Assembly (NCBI GenBank): GCA_002307175.1
Contig: DBTS01000090.1
Span: forward strand, 18,450 to 41,110
Direction: 5' to 3'
Length of the DNA stretch: 22,661 nt
Origin: Rhodocyclaceae bacterium UBA1310
GTDB taxonomy: Bacteria; Pseudomonadota; Gammaproteobacteria; Burkholderiales; Rhodocyclaceae
Part shown: positions 15,253-22,661 of the stretch, one piece after another
How positions within the stretch are numbered: the first letter of the stretch is position 1
Layout: every line of letters starts with the position of its first letter
The notes under the pieces: model-generated
What the model was told of the DNA's origin: nothing
The model's database searches: none
Seen by the model: the letters and a program-made list of their open reading frames with translations, nothing else
Translations under genes and position numbers: made by a program

Positions 15253-16101
15253 TCAGGGTAAGGGCGTGAAGTTCTTCAGCGCGCTCAGGGGTTGGACTTT
15301 TTCTTCACGCACCATCTTGTATTCGGTATTGGGGCCAAGCCACTTGGCCCACAGGCGGTCAATCTCGCCGCTCTTTTCGAGTGCGTAAAGTGCTTCGTTT
15401 ATCTTGGCAAGCAGTGCCGGCTCGTCTTTCTTCATACCAATGCCAACAGGTTGCAGGGCCATCGGATCGTTGATCATTCTCAGCTCAACGCCAGCGGTCT
15501 TAGATTGGTGCACGAGCTTGGTGATGGTCATGGTATTGGCGACGACGCCAACCGATTTGTTCTGCTGAACAGCCATGTAGGCCGAGCCGGTATCCTGAAA
15601 GGTCACGGCTTCAGATCCGTTGAGCTTGATCGATTGCTCGGAAGTGGACCCCTTGGTTGAACTCAGGCGCTTGCCCTTGAAATCGGCCTTGGTGGTACCT
15701 GGTTCCGAGGCACGGACTGCGAGCATTTCCTTGGCGATGTAGTAGGGGTCGCTGTACTGGATCTGCTCTCCACGGGCAACGGTGTAGGCCAGATTGGCGA
15801 TGGTGATATCGACCCGCCCAAGTTTCACTTCAGGGACGCGCGCTTCGACAGACAGCGGCGTGACTTTTGGTGTCAGGCCAAGATGTTTGGCGATTGCCGT
15901 GCACATATCCACATCGAAACCCACCATCATGCGCGTTTTGGGGTCCGGGGCGGCAAATGGTGGCACATCTGCAAACGTGCCACATTTGAGTTCCTTGCTG
16001 TCGGTGATGTCTTTCCACCGATCTGCGAGCGCAACTTGTGAAATGCTACAGAACAGGGTGCCGATAACGGCATAACGAAGCAGGGATGAGTGGGCTGACA
16101 T
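15253..16101 (-). CDS. Amino-acid ABC transporter, periplasmic solute-binding protein (family 3)
   Basis: Periplasmic receptor delivering a polar amino acid or analogue to the permease pair upstream. The 282-residue precursor has a signal peptide (cleavage after ALA at 24-26) and the SBP_bac_3 fold, with the diagnostic GFDVDMCTAIAKHLG stretch and LGRVDITIANLAYT ligand region. It lacks a lipobox, so it should be soluble. ATG 16101 follows AGGAG with six spacer bases; the open frame continues far upstream but has no start signal. It is the last gene of the operon, 38 bases after the ATPase. From the operon partners, 5-oxoproline or another glutamate-like cyclic amide is a reasonable ligand, but nothing in the sequence proves it. 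Confidence 0.9.
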   Translation of the reverse strand: MSAHSSLLRYAVIGTLFCSISQVALADRWKDITDSKELKCGTFADVPPFAAPDPKTRMMVGFDVDMCTAIAKHLGLTPKVTPLSVEARVPEVKLGRVDITIANLAYTVARGEQIQYSDPYYIAKEMLAVRASEPGTTKADFKGKRLSSTKGSTSEQSIKLNGSEAVTFQDTGSAYMAVQQNKSVGVVANTMTITKLVHQSKTAGVELRMINDPMALQPVGIGMKKDEPALLAKINEALYALEKSGEIDRLWAKWLGPNTEYKMVREEKVQPLSALKNFTPLP

Positions 16102-16139
16102 GGATGGCTCCTGAGTGCAGTTGGGGGGCGGGTATGAGT

Positions 16140-16874
16140 TCAGTGCATGCGTAAATCGGACAGGAAGCGCTGCGCGCGTGGGTGCTGCGGATTGTTGAAA
16201 AACGCTTCCGGAGTGCCTGTCTCGATGATGCGTCCGGCATCCATGAACCAGATCTGGTTGGCTACGTCGCGGGCAAAATTCATTTCGTGGGTGACACACA
16301 TCATGGTCATGCCTTCTTTTGCCAGGCTGCGCATGACTGTCAGCACCTCGCCGACCATCTCCGGGTCGAGTGCGCTGGTGGGCTCGTCAAACAGCATCGC
16401 CGGGGGCTCCATGGCGAGGGCTCGGGCGATTGCAACGCGCTGCTGCTGACCACCGGAGAGCTGCGCCGGGTAGGAGTTGGCCCGGTTAGCCAGGCCCACC
16501 CGGTCAAGCAGCTGCTGGGCTTTGGCGCGCGCTGCGCTGCGGCTGACGCCGCGTACATGGATCGGCGAGAGCATGACGTTTTCGAGTGCCGAGAGATGCG
16601 GAAACAGATTGAAACTCTGGAATACAAAACCGATGCGGCTGCGCAGGCGATTGAGTTCCACGCTGGTGAGATGCCCATGGATATCGTAGCCATCGAAGAG
16701 CAGTTGCCCGGACTTGATTTCCTCAAGCCGGTTGACCGTGCGGATCAAGGTTGATTTGCCAGACCCGGATGGGCCGCAAACCACCACCACCTCGCCTTTT
16801 TTGACTTCGGCATTGATATCGCAGAGAGCTTGGTACTGGCCGTACCATTTGTTCACGTTCGAGAACAGGATCAT
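16140..16874 (-). CDS. Amino-acid ABC transporter ATP-binding protein (GlnQ/HisP type)
   Basis: Cytoplasmic ATPase powering the importer. The 244-residue protein has Walker A GPSGSGKST (34-42), Q-loop FVFQSFNLFPHL, signature LSGGQQQR (139-146), Walker B AMLFDEP (159-165) followed by TSALDPE, and the switch His196 (VTHEM). Length and motifs are standard for the polar amino-acid uptake family. Its ATG overlaps the upstream permease stop by four bases (ATGA), so the two are translationally coupled. Confidence 0.95.
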   Translation of the reverse strand: MILFSNVNKWYGQYQALCDINAEVKKGEVVVVCGPSGSGKSTLIRTVNRLEEIKSGQLLFDGYDIHGHLTSVELNRLRSRIGFVFQSFNLFPHLSALENVMLSPIHVRGVSRSAARAKAQQLLDRVGLANRANSYPAQLSGGQQQRVAIARALAMEPPAMLFDEPTSALDPEMVGEVLTVMRSLAKEGMTMMCVTHEMNFARDVANQIWFMDAGRIIETGTPEAFFNNPQHPRAQRFLSDLRMH

Positions 16875-17656
16875 GGCAGTTGCTTTGCAGTAGAGGTTGG
16901 CAAACCCGGAAGTGTGCCTGCCGGGGCGGCGCTAGCATCGGCACTGTCTGGGAGTGTTGCGCGTCCCAGGCGTTTGCGGGCGATGTGTTGTTCGACCAGA
17001 CCAAACAGCTTGGTCAGCGTGAAGCACACCACAAAATAGGTCAGTGCAAGAATGAAAAAGACGTGAAATGGTTTGGTCAGCAACTGGTTGTTGATCTGGT
17101 TGGCTGCGAAGGTCAACTCAGGCACGTTGATGACATAGCCAAGGGTTGTTTCCTGCAGCGTCGATACAAACTGGCTGAGCATGCTCGGCAAGGTGTTGAA
17201 TAGCGCCTGTGGCAGAATCACATGGCGCATGGCACCGAAATAACTGTGGCCCAGGGCGCGTGAAGCCTCCAGTTGCCCTTTGGGTAAAGCCAGAATCCCG
17301 GATCGAACAACCTCTGACAGGTAGGTTGCCTCGTAGACCACAAGCGTGCACAGCATCGTGGCAAAGCCCGGTACTTCGTGGCCAATCAGCGTTGGCAGCA
17401 GGAAGTAGACCCAGAGGATGATCATCAGCAGTGGCACGCCACGTACGCCATAGACCAGCATCGTGGCCGGCCATCTCAGCCAGGAGCGTTCCGATAATCT
17501 GGCGAGTGCAATGGGTACGCTCAGTGGAAATGCCAGGAGAATTCCGAGCAGGGAGAGAATAAGTGTGCAGACAATGCCGCCAAGCGGTCCGTTGGGGTAC
17601 TGGCCGACCAGTAGCAGCAGCCAGTTGTCGCGTATGATCTGGATGAAATCTAGCAT
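16871..17656 (-). CDS. Amino-acid ABC transporter permease (HisM/GlnP type), second of pair
   Basis: Inner-membrane permease half. The 261-residue protein has an N-terminal helix, then the His/Glu/Gln/Arg permease domain with GVRGVPLLMIILWVYF and the EAA loop EVVRSGILALPKGQLEASRALG (around residues 115-137), which contacts the ATPase. The C-terminal 35 residues after the last helix are Ala/Pro-rich and look disordered. It starts three bases after the first permease stop and overlaps the ATPase start by four. Confidence 0.93.
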   Translation of the reverse strand: MLDFIQIIRDNWLLLLVGQYPNGPLGGIVCTLILSLLGILLAFPLSVPIALARLSERSWLRWPATMLVYGVRGVPLLMIILWVYFLLPTLIGHEVPGFATMLCTLVVYEATYLSEVVRSGILALPKGQLEASRALGHSYFGAMRHVILPQALFNTLPSMLSQFVSTLQETTLGYVINVPELTFAANQINNQLLTKPFHVFFILALTYFVVCFTLTKLFGLVEQHIARKRLGRATLPDSADASAAPAGTLPGLPTSTAKQLP

Positions 17657-17659
17657 GGC

Positions 17660-18370
17660 TTATCTGGCCCCCTTGATGCTCAGGCGCTTGGTCAGCCATG
17701 CGCCGGCTGCCATGATGATGAGCGACAGGGCAAGGTACAGAATTGTGGCGATGAAGTAGGATTCAAACGCACGAAAACTCTGGCTTTCAATTTCCTTGAC
17801 GGCGTGTGTCAGTTCGGCAACCCCGATGGCCATTGCCAGACTGCTGTTCTTGAACAGTGAAACGCTGTGGTTGATCAGTGCCGGCATGGCATTGCGCATT
17901 GCCTGGGGCATGATCACGTGCCGCATGCTGCCCAGGTAGCTATGGCCGAGAGCCCGCGCGGCCTCACTTTGCCCACTGGGGATGGCCCGTAGCCCGGAGC
18001 GCAGGTCTTCGCTGAAATAGGCGGCCTGGCAGAGCCCGAGTGCAATGATCGAGAATATGGCTTCGGCATTGTGAGAAGAGAGCCAGACCTGCAGTGCATC
18101 GGGAAGCAGACTGAAGATGCCGAAGTACCAGAGCATCAGCTGAACGAGGGTGGGGATGTTGCGATGGTAGGCAACATAGCCTGCCACCAGTCGCTGTGCC
18201 CAGCGCATCGGGGTGAGCCGGAAAGTCAGCAGAACCAGCGCCAGTGACATGGCGAGCATCCAGGAGCAAATGGCGACAATCAGCGTCAGCGTGATGCCCT
18301 TCACCAGTAGCGCGCTGTACTCGGCATTCGTCAGGATTGCGATCAGGTTGAAGTCGTTCATGCTCAGCAT
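17660..18370 (-). CDS. Amino-acid ABC transporter permease (HisQ/GlnP type), first of pair
   Basis: Inner-membrane permease half of 236 residues with about five helices. Landmarks are GYVAYHRNIPTLVQLMLWYFG and an EAA loop SEDLRSGLRAIPSGQSEAARALG (around 118-140). It pairs with the next gene to form the heterodimeric channel. ATG 18370 lies nine bases after the SDR stop; an ATG three codons later (18361) is an equally possible start. Neither has more than a weak ribosome site (AGG), which fits translational coupling to the SDR gene. Confidence 0.92.
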   Translation of the reverse strand: MLSMNDFNLIAILTNAEYSALLVKGITLTLIVAICSWMLAMSLALVLLTFRLTPMRWAQRLVAGYVAYHRNIPTLVQLMLWYFGIFSLLPDALQVWLSSHNAEAIFSIIALGLCQAAYFSEDLRSGLRAIPSGQSEAARALGHSYLGSMRHVIMPQAMRNAMPALINHSVSLFKNSSLAMAIGVAELTHAVKEIESQSFRAFESYFIATILYLALSLIIMAAGAWLTKRLSIKGAR

Positions 18371-18379
18371 TCAGCCTAT

Positions 18380-19141
18380 TCAGGATTGTGGCGACTGCGG
18401 CAACTCGGGGCGCATGGTGGACAAGCCACCGGGAACCTGCAGCGTCGGGGTGATTTCCATGTGCCCGATATTCACGGCCACTGGCGCGGAAATCGCGAAG
18501 GCAATGGCGTTGGCGATGTCTGTGGCCTGCGGCAGCTCGAAGCCATCGATAAAACGTGCGCGGGTTTCCGCCGATTCTCCATGTACGTGGGAGAAGATAT
18601 CGGTTGCCACGCGGCCCGGACAGATTTCAGTGACTCTCACCCGTTTGCCGTAGGCGTCGATGCGCAACTGGCGCGAGAGCATGTGAATGGCAGCCTTGCT
18701 GGCGTGGTAGGTGGAGTTCCCGCCGAAGTTGTAGGCACCGGCGATGGAACTGATATTGACGATGTGGCCACGATCACGTGCAACCATCCCCGGTAGCGTC
18801 AGGCGGCACAGATGCAGGACGGCGCGCAGGTTGACGTCAAGCAGGAGGTCAATGTCGGACGCCGTGGATTTGAGGATGGACCCCGGGCGATCCACGCCGG
18901 CGTTATTGACCAGAACGTCGAAATCCACTTCAGCCACAAGTGCGGTGATGCTGGCGAGATCGGTGACATCAATGGCGTGCGGAATGCAGCCTGTTCGTTC
19001 AGCCAGCGTTTGCAGTGCATCGGCACTGCGTGCCAGCGCGTGCACCTGCAAACCCTCGGCACATAAACGTTCCACGACAGCCGCTCCGATGCCGGATGAG
19101 GCGCCTGTGACAAGAGCTGTTTTGTAATCAGAGAAAGGCAT
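18380..19141 (-). CDS. Short-chain dehydrogenase/reductase (classical SDR)
   Basis: NAD(P)-dependent oxidoreductase of the cytoplasm. The 253-residue protein has the cofactor motif TGASSGIG (12-19), NNAG (78-81), the catalytic Ser in NISS (130/131), Tyr144 and Lys148 (YHASK), so the active site is complete. An Ala-Arg-Ser stretch after the second beta strand (ALARS) favours NADP over NAD. It resembles the serine/3-hydroxy-acid dehydrogenase group (YdfG-like) in its C-terminal part (CPGRVATDIFSHVHG). ATG 19141 has AGGA seven bases before it. It lies between the hydrolase genes and the importer genes of one operon, so it may act on the imported compound or its product. The substrate cannot be read from the sequence. 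Confidence 0.9.
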   Translation of the reverse strand: MPFSDYKTALVTGASSGIGAAVVERLCAEGLQVHALARSADALQTLAERTGCIPHAIDVTDLASITALVAEVDFDVLVNNAGVDRPGSILKSTASDIDLLLDVNLRAVLHLCRLTLPGMVARDRGHIVNISSIAGAYNFGGNSTYHASKAAIHMLSRQLRIDAYGKRVRVTEICPGRVATDIFSHVHGESAETRARFIDGFELPQATDIANAIAFAISAPVAVNIGHMEITPTLQVPGGLSTMRPELPQSPQS

Positions 19142-19239
19142 TGGGTTGTCCTGATAAAAATCTTGTGGTGTTCAGTTCAATGTAACGAACGCGAGGGGCA
19201 TGCACCAAGACAGATTGGTTTTGCAGCAATAAGACTCGC

Positions 19240-20037
19240 TTATGTTTGCTTAGGGGCCTCGGATTCCTGCATTGAAAGCTGTTGCGACATAGGCACGACG
19301 TGACTTGCGCCCGACTCGATTTCTTGACGGATGCTGCGTGCCAGATCGACTGCACCCGGCGTATCGCCGTGCACCAGAATCGATCGGGCAGGCATCTCCA
19401 GGCGTTTTCCGCTATGGGTGAGGATGTAGCCATGATCAAGGAAACGCTTGACGCGATCGAAGACTGCCTGGGGCTCGTGAATCACTGAATCGGGCAGTCT
19501 GCGTGGCACCAGCAGGCCCTCATCATCGTAGGCACGGTCTGCAAGAAACGAGGTGGCGACGCGAAGTCCGCATTGCCCGGCAGCCTGCTCAATGGCTCGG
19601 CTGCTTGAAGAACTGATGATGAGGTGCGGATCAAAGTCTGCGACGGCGCGCAGTAAAGGGGAGGCGAGTGCTGCATCGGCCGCCACGAGATTTCCCAGCG
19701 CGCCGTGAAAACTCATGTGCGTCATCCGGTACCCTGCCGCATTGGCGATGCCTGCCAATGCGCCGAGCTGATAGGTCACGAGACTGGCCAGTTCCCCGAT
19801 CTCGATCTGCATGGGTCTGCGTCCAAATCCCATGCGATCCGGAAAGCCGACATGGGCTCCGATATCGATGCCACGCAGTTTAGCCTCGCGCACGGTGCGC
19901 GTCATGATTGAGGGGTCTCCGGCATGGAAGCCGCAGGCTACGTTGGCAGAGGAGATGACGCCCAGGAGTGCTTCGTCCTCGCCCATGCGCCAGGCACCAT
20001 AGCCTTCACCGAGGTCTGCATTAAGATCAATATCCAT
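19240..20037 (-). CDS. pxpA: 5-oxoprolinase subunit A (LamB/YcsF family)
   Basis: Subunit of the prokaryotic ATP-dependent 5-oxoprolinase PxpABC, which opens 5-oxoproline to glutamate; PxpA carries the hydrolytic domain. The 265-residue protein begins with the family hallmark MDIDLNADLGEGYG, then ISSANVACGFHAGDP, IGAHVGFPDRMGFGRR and, near the end, LVHGDTPGAVDLARSIR. The length is normal (about 250). It starts 16 bases after the carrier-protein stop with no clear ribosome site, suggesting coupled translation. A 98-base gap follows before the SDR, the longest in the operon. Family assignment is firm; the actual substrate here could be a 5-oxoproline analogue, given the extra carboxylase-type genes. 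Confidence 0.93.
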   Translation of the reverse strand: MDIDLNADLGEGYGAWRMGEDEALLGVISSANVACGFHAGDPSIMTRTVREAKLRGIDIGAHVGFPDRMGFGRRPMQIEIGELASLVTYQLGALAGIANAAGYRMTHMSFHGALGNLVAADAALASPLLRAVADFDPHLIISSSSSRAIEQAAGQCGLRVATSFLADRAYDDEGLLVPRRLPDSVIHEPQAVFDRVKRFLDHGYILTHSGKRLEMPARSILVHGDTPGAVDLARSIRQEIESGASHVVPMSQQLSMQESEAPKQT

Positions 20038-20053
20038 GAGGATGTCTGCCGTA

Positions 20054-20506
20054 TCAAAGTGCTTGAAGGATGATCAGTTCATCGGCATAACCGGAAATGC
20101 CGCCATGCCTGACCAGATGTTCGATGACCACCCCGTCTGCAGGGGCTGAAAGTGGCAGCAGCAAAGCGCCGATCTGCAACAGACCGATGATCTGGCCGGT
20201 GCGGACTGTGCCGCCTGCCGGCGCCAGATCTTCACTGCGCAGAGGGTGGCGATGCAGGAAAACGCCAACGCACGGCGCCTTTGCAGCAAACGATTTGGGG
20301 GCCACAGCTTCTGCCGCCAGCAGCGCCGGGGCCGTGTCGGGGGACGTTTCTGCTTCAGGTGAAGAAGCTGAATGTGGTGCGGCGCAATCGTTTTCGGGTG
20401 GGGCACGGCGCAGGCGCAGGTGCGTCTGGGGCGTGTTGAATTCGAGTTCGCAGATGCTTGTGGGTGCAAGCCAATCGAATATTTCACTTATTTGAACAAT
20501 GTCCAT
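20054..20506 (-). CDS. AccB-like biotin carboxyl carrier protein lacking the biotin lysine
   Basis: The 150-residue protein has AccB layout: an N-terminal helix (MDIVQISEIFDWL) like that of AccB, an Ala/Pro-rich linker (about 35-75) and a biotinyl-type beta domain (77-150: CVGVFLHRHPL, then TGQIIGLLQIGALLLPLSAP, ADGVV, ELIIL). In true carriers the hairpin tip is EAMKM with biotin on the Lys. Here the aligned residues are QIGAL, the Lys position is Ala114, and residues 77-150 hold no lysine at all. The rest of the fold is kept and the frame is intact, so this does not look like random decay. It starts two bases after pxpC. It could be a scaffold or regulatory pseudo-carrier. It is not expected to carry biotin. 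Confidence 0.82.
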   Translation of the reverse strand: MDIVQISEIFDWLAPTSICELEFNTPQTHLRLRRAPPENDCAAPHSASSPEAETSPDTAPALLAAEAVAPKSFAAKAPCVGVFLHRHPLRSEDLAPAGGTVRTGQIIGLLQIGALLLPLSAPADGVVIEHLVRHGGISGYADELIILQAL

Positions 20507-20508
20507 GT

Positions 20509-21510
20509 TCAGGCTCTCCCGTGTGACCACTGCTGCAGCTCGATCAGGCGACGTAACTCGTGCAGCCAATCCTGTGTCTGCGCCAGGGCGGCTACTGCTT
20601 CATCCCAGCCGACTTTGATAAAGCGGATTTGACTGCCGATCGGAGCCTGGCCGAGGCGCCACATGTCCGCTTCGATGACCGTACCGAATTTTGGATACCC
20701 CCCCGAGGGCTGCGCATCGCGCATCTGGATGATGGGTTGGCCACTGTGCGGAACCTGGATGACGCCCGGGACGATGCCGTGCGAGAGAATCTCCATGGGC
20801 ACTTTCGGTATCAGTGTCGTGCCCGCCAGACGATAGCCGTAGCGGTCGCTTTGTGCGGTGATCTTCCAGGGTTCCGACCAGAATGTTGCCTGTGAATCTT
20901 CCGTGAAAGATTCATACTGGGCTGCCGGCAGAACCCGAACTGCGTTCATCCCCTCTACCTGGAGTGGCATATCGACAGCAGGGGGAACGATCCCGAAGCC
21001 GACCGCCCGCTTCCCGATTCCAGGTTCGCCGGCACGCAGGCAGTCACCTTTTCGCAACGCACGTCCCTCATGCCCGCCGAACTGGCCGCGCAACTGGGTG
21101 GAGCGGGATTCGAGCAAGTCGGGCACGTCGATTCCGCCGGCCAGTGTCAGGTAGGCACGGGAGGTCCGCAGGAGGGCAGGGGCGTCAATACTCTGTGGTG
21201 GTGCCAGATGGAGCGTCTGCCCGGCGCGGGCCTGATGCACGCTCCATGGCAGCAAGGTTTGTGCATCAAGTCTGGCGGCACAGTCAGCACCGCTCAGTGC
21301 AAAAGCGCAGTCTGCCGTGAAGCGGATCTGAAAGGGGAAAACCGGTATTTCAACGGCAGCGGCATTTTCATCATTACCCAGCATCAGATTCCCGGCACGC
21401 AAGGCGAGCGGGTCCATGGCTCCCGAGGTGCCAACCCCATAGCGGAGACTGCCGAGACGGCCCAGATCCTGTACGGTGGCGAGGGCGCTGGTGGAAAGAA
21501 TCTCGATCAT
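20509..21510 (-). CDS. pxpC: 5-oxoprolinase subunit C (KipA/AHS2, biotin-dependent carboxyltransferase-like)
   Basis: Partner of PxpB; the AHS2 domain is shared with urea carboxylase and KipA. The 333-residue protein starts MIEILSTSALATVQDLGRLG, followed by the conserved GTSGAMDPLALRAGN, a GGIDVPDLLESRST block, FGGHEGRALRKGDCL, and the C-terminal GGYPKFGTVIEADMWRLGQ. Length and order are normal for PxpC. Its ATG overlaps the pxpB stop by four bases (ATGA). In 5-oxoprolinase, PxpB and PxpC form the ATP-using phosphorylation module; in urea carboxylase the same fold is the carboxyltransferase. Confidence 0.92.
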   Translation of the reverse strand: MIEILSTSALATVQDLGRLGSLRYGVGTSGAMDPLALRAGNLMLGNDENAAAVEIPVFPFQIRFTADCAFALSGADCAARLDAQTLLPWSVHQARAGQTLHLAPPQSIDAPALLRTSRAYLTLAGGIDVPDLLESRSTQLRGQFGGHEGRALRKGDCLRAGEPGIGKRAVGFGIVPPAVDMPLQVEGMNAVRVLPAAQYESFTEDSQATFWSEPWKITAQSDRYGYRLAGTTLIPKVPMEILSHGIVPGVIQVPHSGQPIIQMRDAQPSGGYPKFGTVIEADMWRLGQAPIGSQIRFIKVGWDEAVAALAQTQDWLHELRRLIELQQWSHGRA

Positions 21511-22160
21511 TGGATCACCTTTTCGACGCGAAACCGGATGGAGTCTCCGGGAAGCAGGATCGCCGGAGGCGTCTGGTGTGGGTCGAAGAACTGCATGCTG
21601 GCACTGCCGATGGTGCTCCAGCCACTCGGGCCGGCGGAGGCGGAGACTCCCGTCTGGCTACCTCCAATGGATACCGCGCCGGCTGGAATCGAGAGTACGG
21701 GAACCTTGCGACGAGGTGTCGCCAGGCGCGGATCCATCCCGCCCAGATAGCAGTATCCGGGGTGGCTGCCAAGGGCGTAGACAGGATAGGTCGGCGCGCT
21801 GTGCAAGGCGACGATGTCATCAATGCTGAGGCCTGTGTGATTGACGACATCCTGCATGTGCGGTCCACCCTCACCGCCATAGACGACCGGCAACTCAATG
21901 CAGCGGCCTTCGAGCGGCATTGGTTGGGCCTCGTTCCACGCCTGCAGCAAACGGGTGTTGAGCGTGCTCAGTACGTGGGGCAGCGTGCGGAAGGTCAGCA
22001 TCAGGTTGTTCATCCCCGGCACGGCTTCGCGGATTTCCGGCCACCTCTGTGCGATACGGGCCAGAGCCCAGATACGCTGTTGCGTGACGAGATCAAGTCC
22101 GCCCGGTGCTTCGAAGAGCAGCGCGGTTGTTCCCAGCAGGCTGATGCGGGGCAAGCTCAT
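21507..22160 (-). CDS. pxpB: 5-oxoprolinase subunit B (KipI/AHS1 family)
   Basis: The 217-residue protein carries the AHS1 domain: the N-terminal part ISLLGTTALLFEA, ELPVVYGGEGGPHMQDV in the middle, then HPGYCYLGGMDPRLATPRR, IPAGAVSIGGSQTGV and GPSGWSTIG. Subunit B works with PxpC to activate 5-oxoproline with ATP. A few signature positions differ from textbook PxpB (HPGYCYLGG instead of MPGF.FLG; PSGW instead of PGGW), which may mark a substrate variant. ATG 22160 overlaps the upstream accC-like stop by four bases and uses an AGGAG inside that gene. Confidence 0.92.
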   Translation of the reverse strand: MSLPRISLLGTTALLFEAPGGLDLVTQQRIWALARIAQRWPEIREAVPGMNNLMLTFRTLPHVLSTLNTRLLQAWNEAQPMPLEGRCIELPVVYGGEGGPHMQDVVNHTGLSIDDIVALHSAPTYPVYALGSHPGYCYLGGMDPRLATPRRKVPVLSIPAGAVSIGGSQTGVSASAGPSGWSTIGSASMQFFDPHQTPPAILLPGDSIRFRVEKVIQ

Positions 22161-22661
22161 GTTGAACTCCTGCGCGCGAGCCAGCGCTCAAGGTGGTGAA
22201 TATCTACGCCGCCCGCAATGAAATCCGGATCTTCCAGCAGTTGGCGATGCAGGGGGAGGTTGGTATCAATGCCGTCGATGTGTGTTTCGGATAATGCAAC
22301 CCGCATTTTTGCGAGTGCGTCTGCGCGTGATGCACCATGCACAATGAGCTTGGCCACCATCGAGTCGTAGTAAGGAGGTACAACACAGCCGGCATGGATG
22401 TGACTATCCACGCGCACGCCAAATCCGCCGGGTGCGTGCCATGTCTGGATGAGGCCCGGAGAGGGCGTGAAAGTCTCGGGGTTTTCCGCATTGATGCGGC
22501 ATTCCAGTGAATGGCCGTGGCAGACGATGTCGGCCTGCGTGAGCGCGAGTTTCTCGCCACGGGCAACGCGCAGTTGTTGCTGCACGATGTCGATGCCGCT
22601 GGTCATCTCGGTAACAGGGTGCTCGACCTGGAGCCGCGTATTCATTTCGATGAAATAGAAC
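22157..22661 (-). CDS. accC: Biotin carboxylase (AccC-like), N-terminal part beyond window
   Basis: ATP-grasp enzyme that normally carboxylates biotin on a carrier protein. The visible C-terminal ~167 residues hold FIEMNTRLQVEHPVTE, with the metal/ATP-binding Glu-Asn and catalytic Arg of E. coli AccC (Glu288, Asn290, Arg292), and ECRINAENPE with the second catalytic Arg (Arg338 equivalent). The C-terminal domain ends with YYDSMVAKLIVHG and DGIDTNLPLHRQLL. Nothing here looks inactivated, in contrast with the carrier protein three genes on. The gene enters from the right edge, so its start and the operon promoter cannot be seen. Because it lies in a pxp cluster, it is probably a dedicated paralogue rather than the housekeeping accC. 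Confidence 0.9.
   Translation of the reverse strand, partial: FYFIEMNTRLQVEHPVTEMTSGIDIVQQQLRVARGEKLALTQADIVCHGHSLECRINAENPETFTPSPGLIQTWHAPGGFGVRVDSHIHAGCVVPPYYDSMVAKLIVHGASRADALAKMRVALSETHIDGIDTNLPLHRQLLEDPDFIAGGVDIHHLERWLARRSST

Noticed and set aside
1..22661. CRISPR arrays, tRNA or rRNA genes, toxin-antitoxin or phage-defence genes
   Set aside because: No regularly spaced repeats, no tRNA-like cloverleaf and no defence-type domains were seen on either strand.

Overview
The window looks like chromosome of a Gram-negative proteobacterium, most likely a betaproteobacterium. The support is a 16-stranded-type general porin ending in Phe, a sigma-54/NtrC-style ammonium transporter promoter, an ExuT-like hexuronate-family MFS carrier, dense ATGA-coupled operons and moderately high GC. 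The taxonomic placement is inference from protein style only.

Layout, left to right. (1) 1-1031, minus: a TrpB2-type tryptophan synthase beta chain whose C-terminus lies outside the window. (2) 1032-1573: a long divergent intergenic region with two NtrC-like sites and a -24/-12 promoter in front of (3) amtB (1574-2779, plus). (4) 2777-3828: a gene-free scar of mobile-element debris containing a broken IS3-family orfB, the start of an IS4-like transposase and the C-terminal box of a tyrosine recombinase. (5) 3829-5448, minus: a Cache-type chemoreceptor. (6) 5607-12021: a carbohydrate locus with a porin, a GH31 alpha-glycosidase, an ExuT-like MFS transporter and a divergent LacI regulator with a palindromic operator in the shared promoter region. 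(7) 12445-14949, plus: an exported S9D (glutamyl-peptidase-like) serine peptidase. (8) 15253-22661, minus: one tightly packed operon, entering from the right edge, in the order accC-like, pxpB, pxpC, accB-like, pxpA, SDR, two permeases, ATPase, solute-binding protein.

How they work together. The carbohydrate locus gives a full path for a glycoside: outer-membrane porin, inner-membrane symporter, cytoplasmic hydrolase and a local repressor. The right-hand operon joins a polar amino-acid ABC importer to a PxpABC (5-oxoprolinase) set plus a biotin carboxylase and a carrier protein, so it probably imports and opens 5-oxoproline or a related lactam or amide. Its most unusual component is the carrier: it has the AccB layout, but the biotin-accepting lysine motif is replaced and its whole biotinyl-type domain contains no lysine. 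This is the best candidate in the window for undescribed biochemistry.
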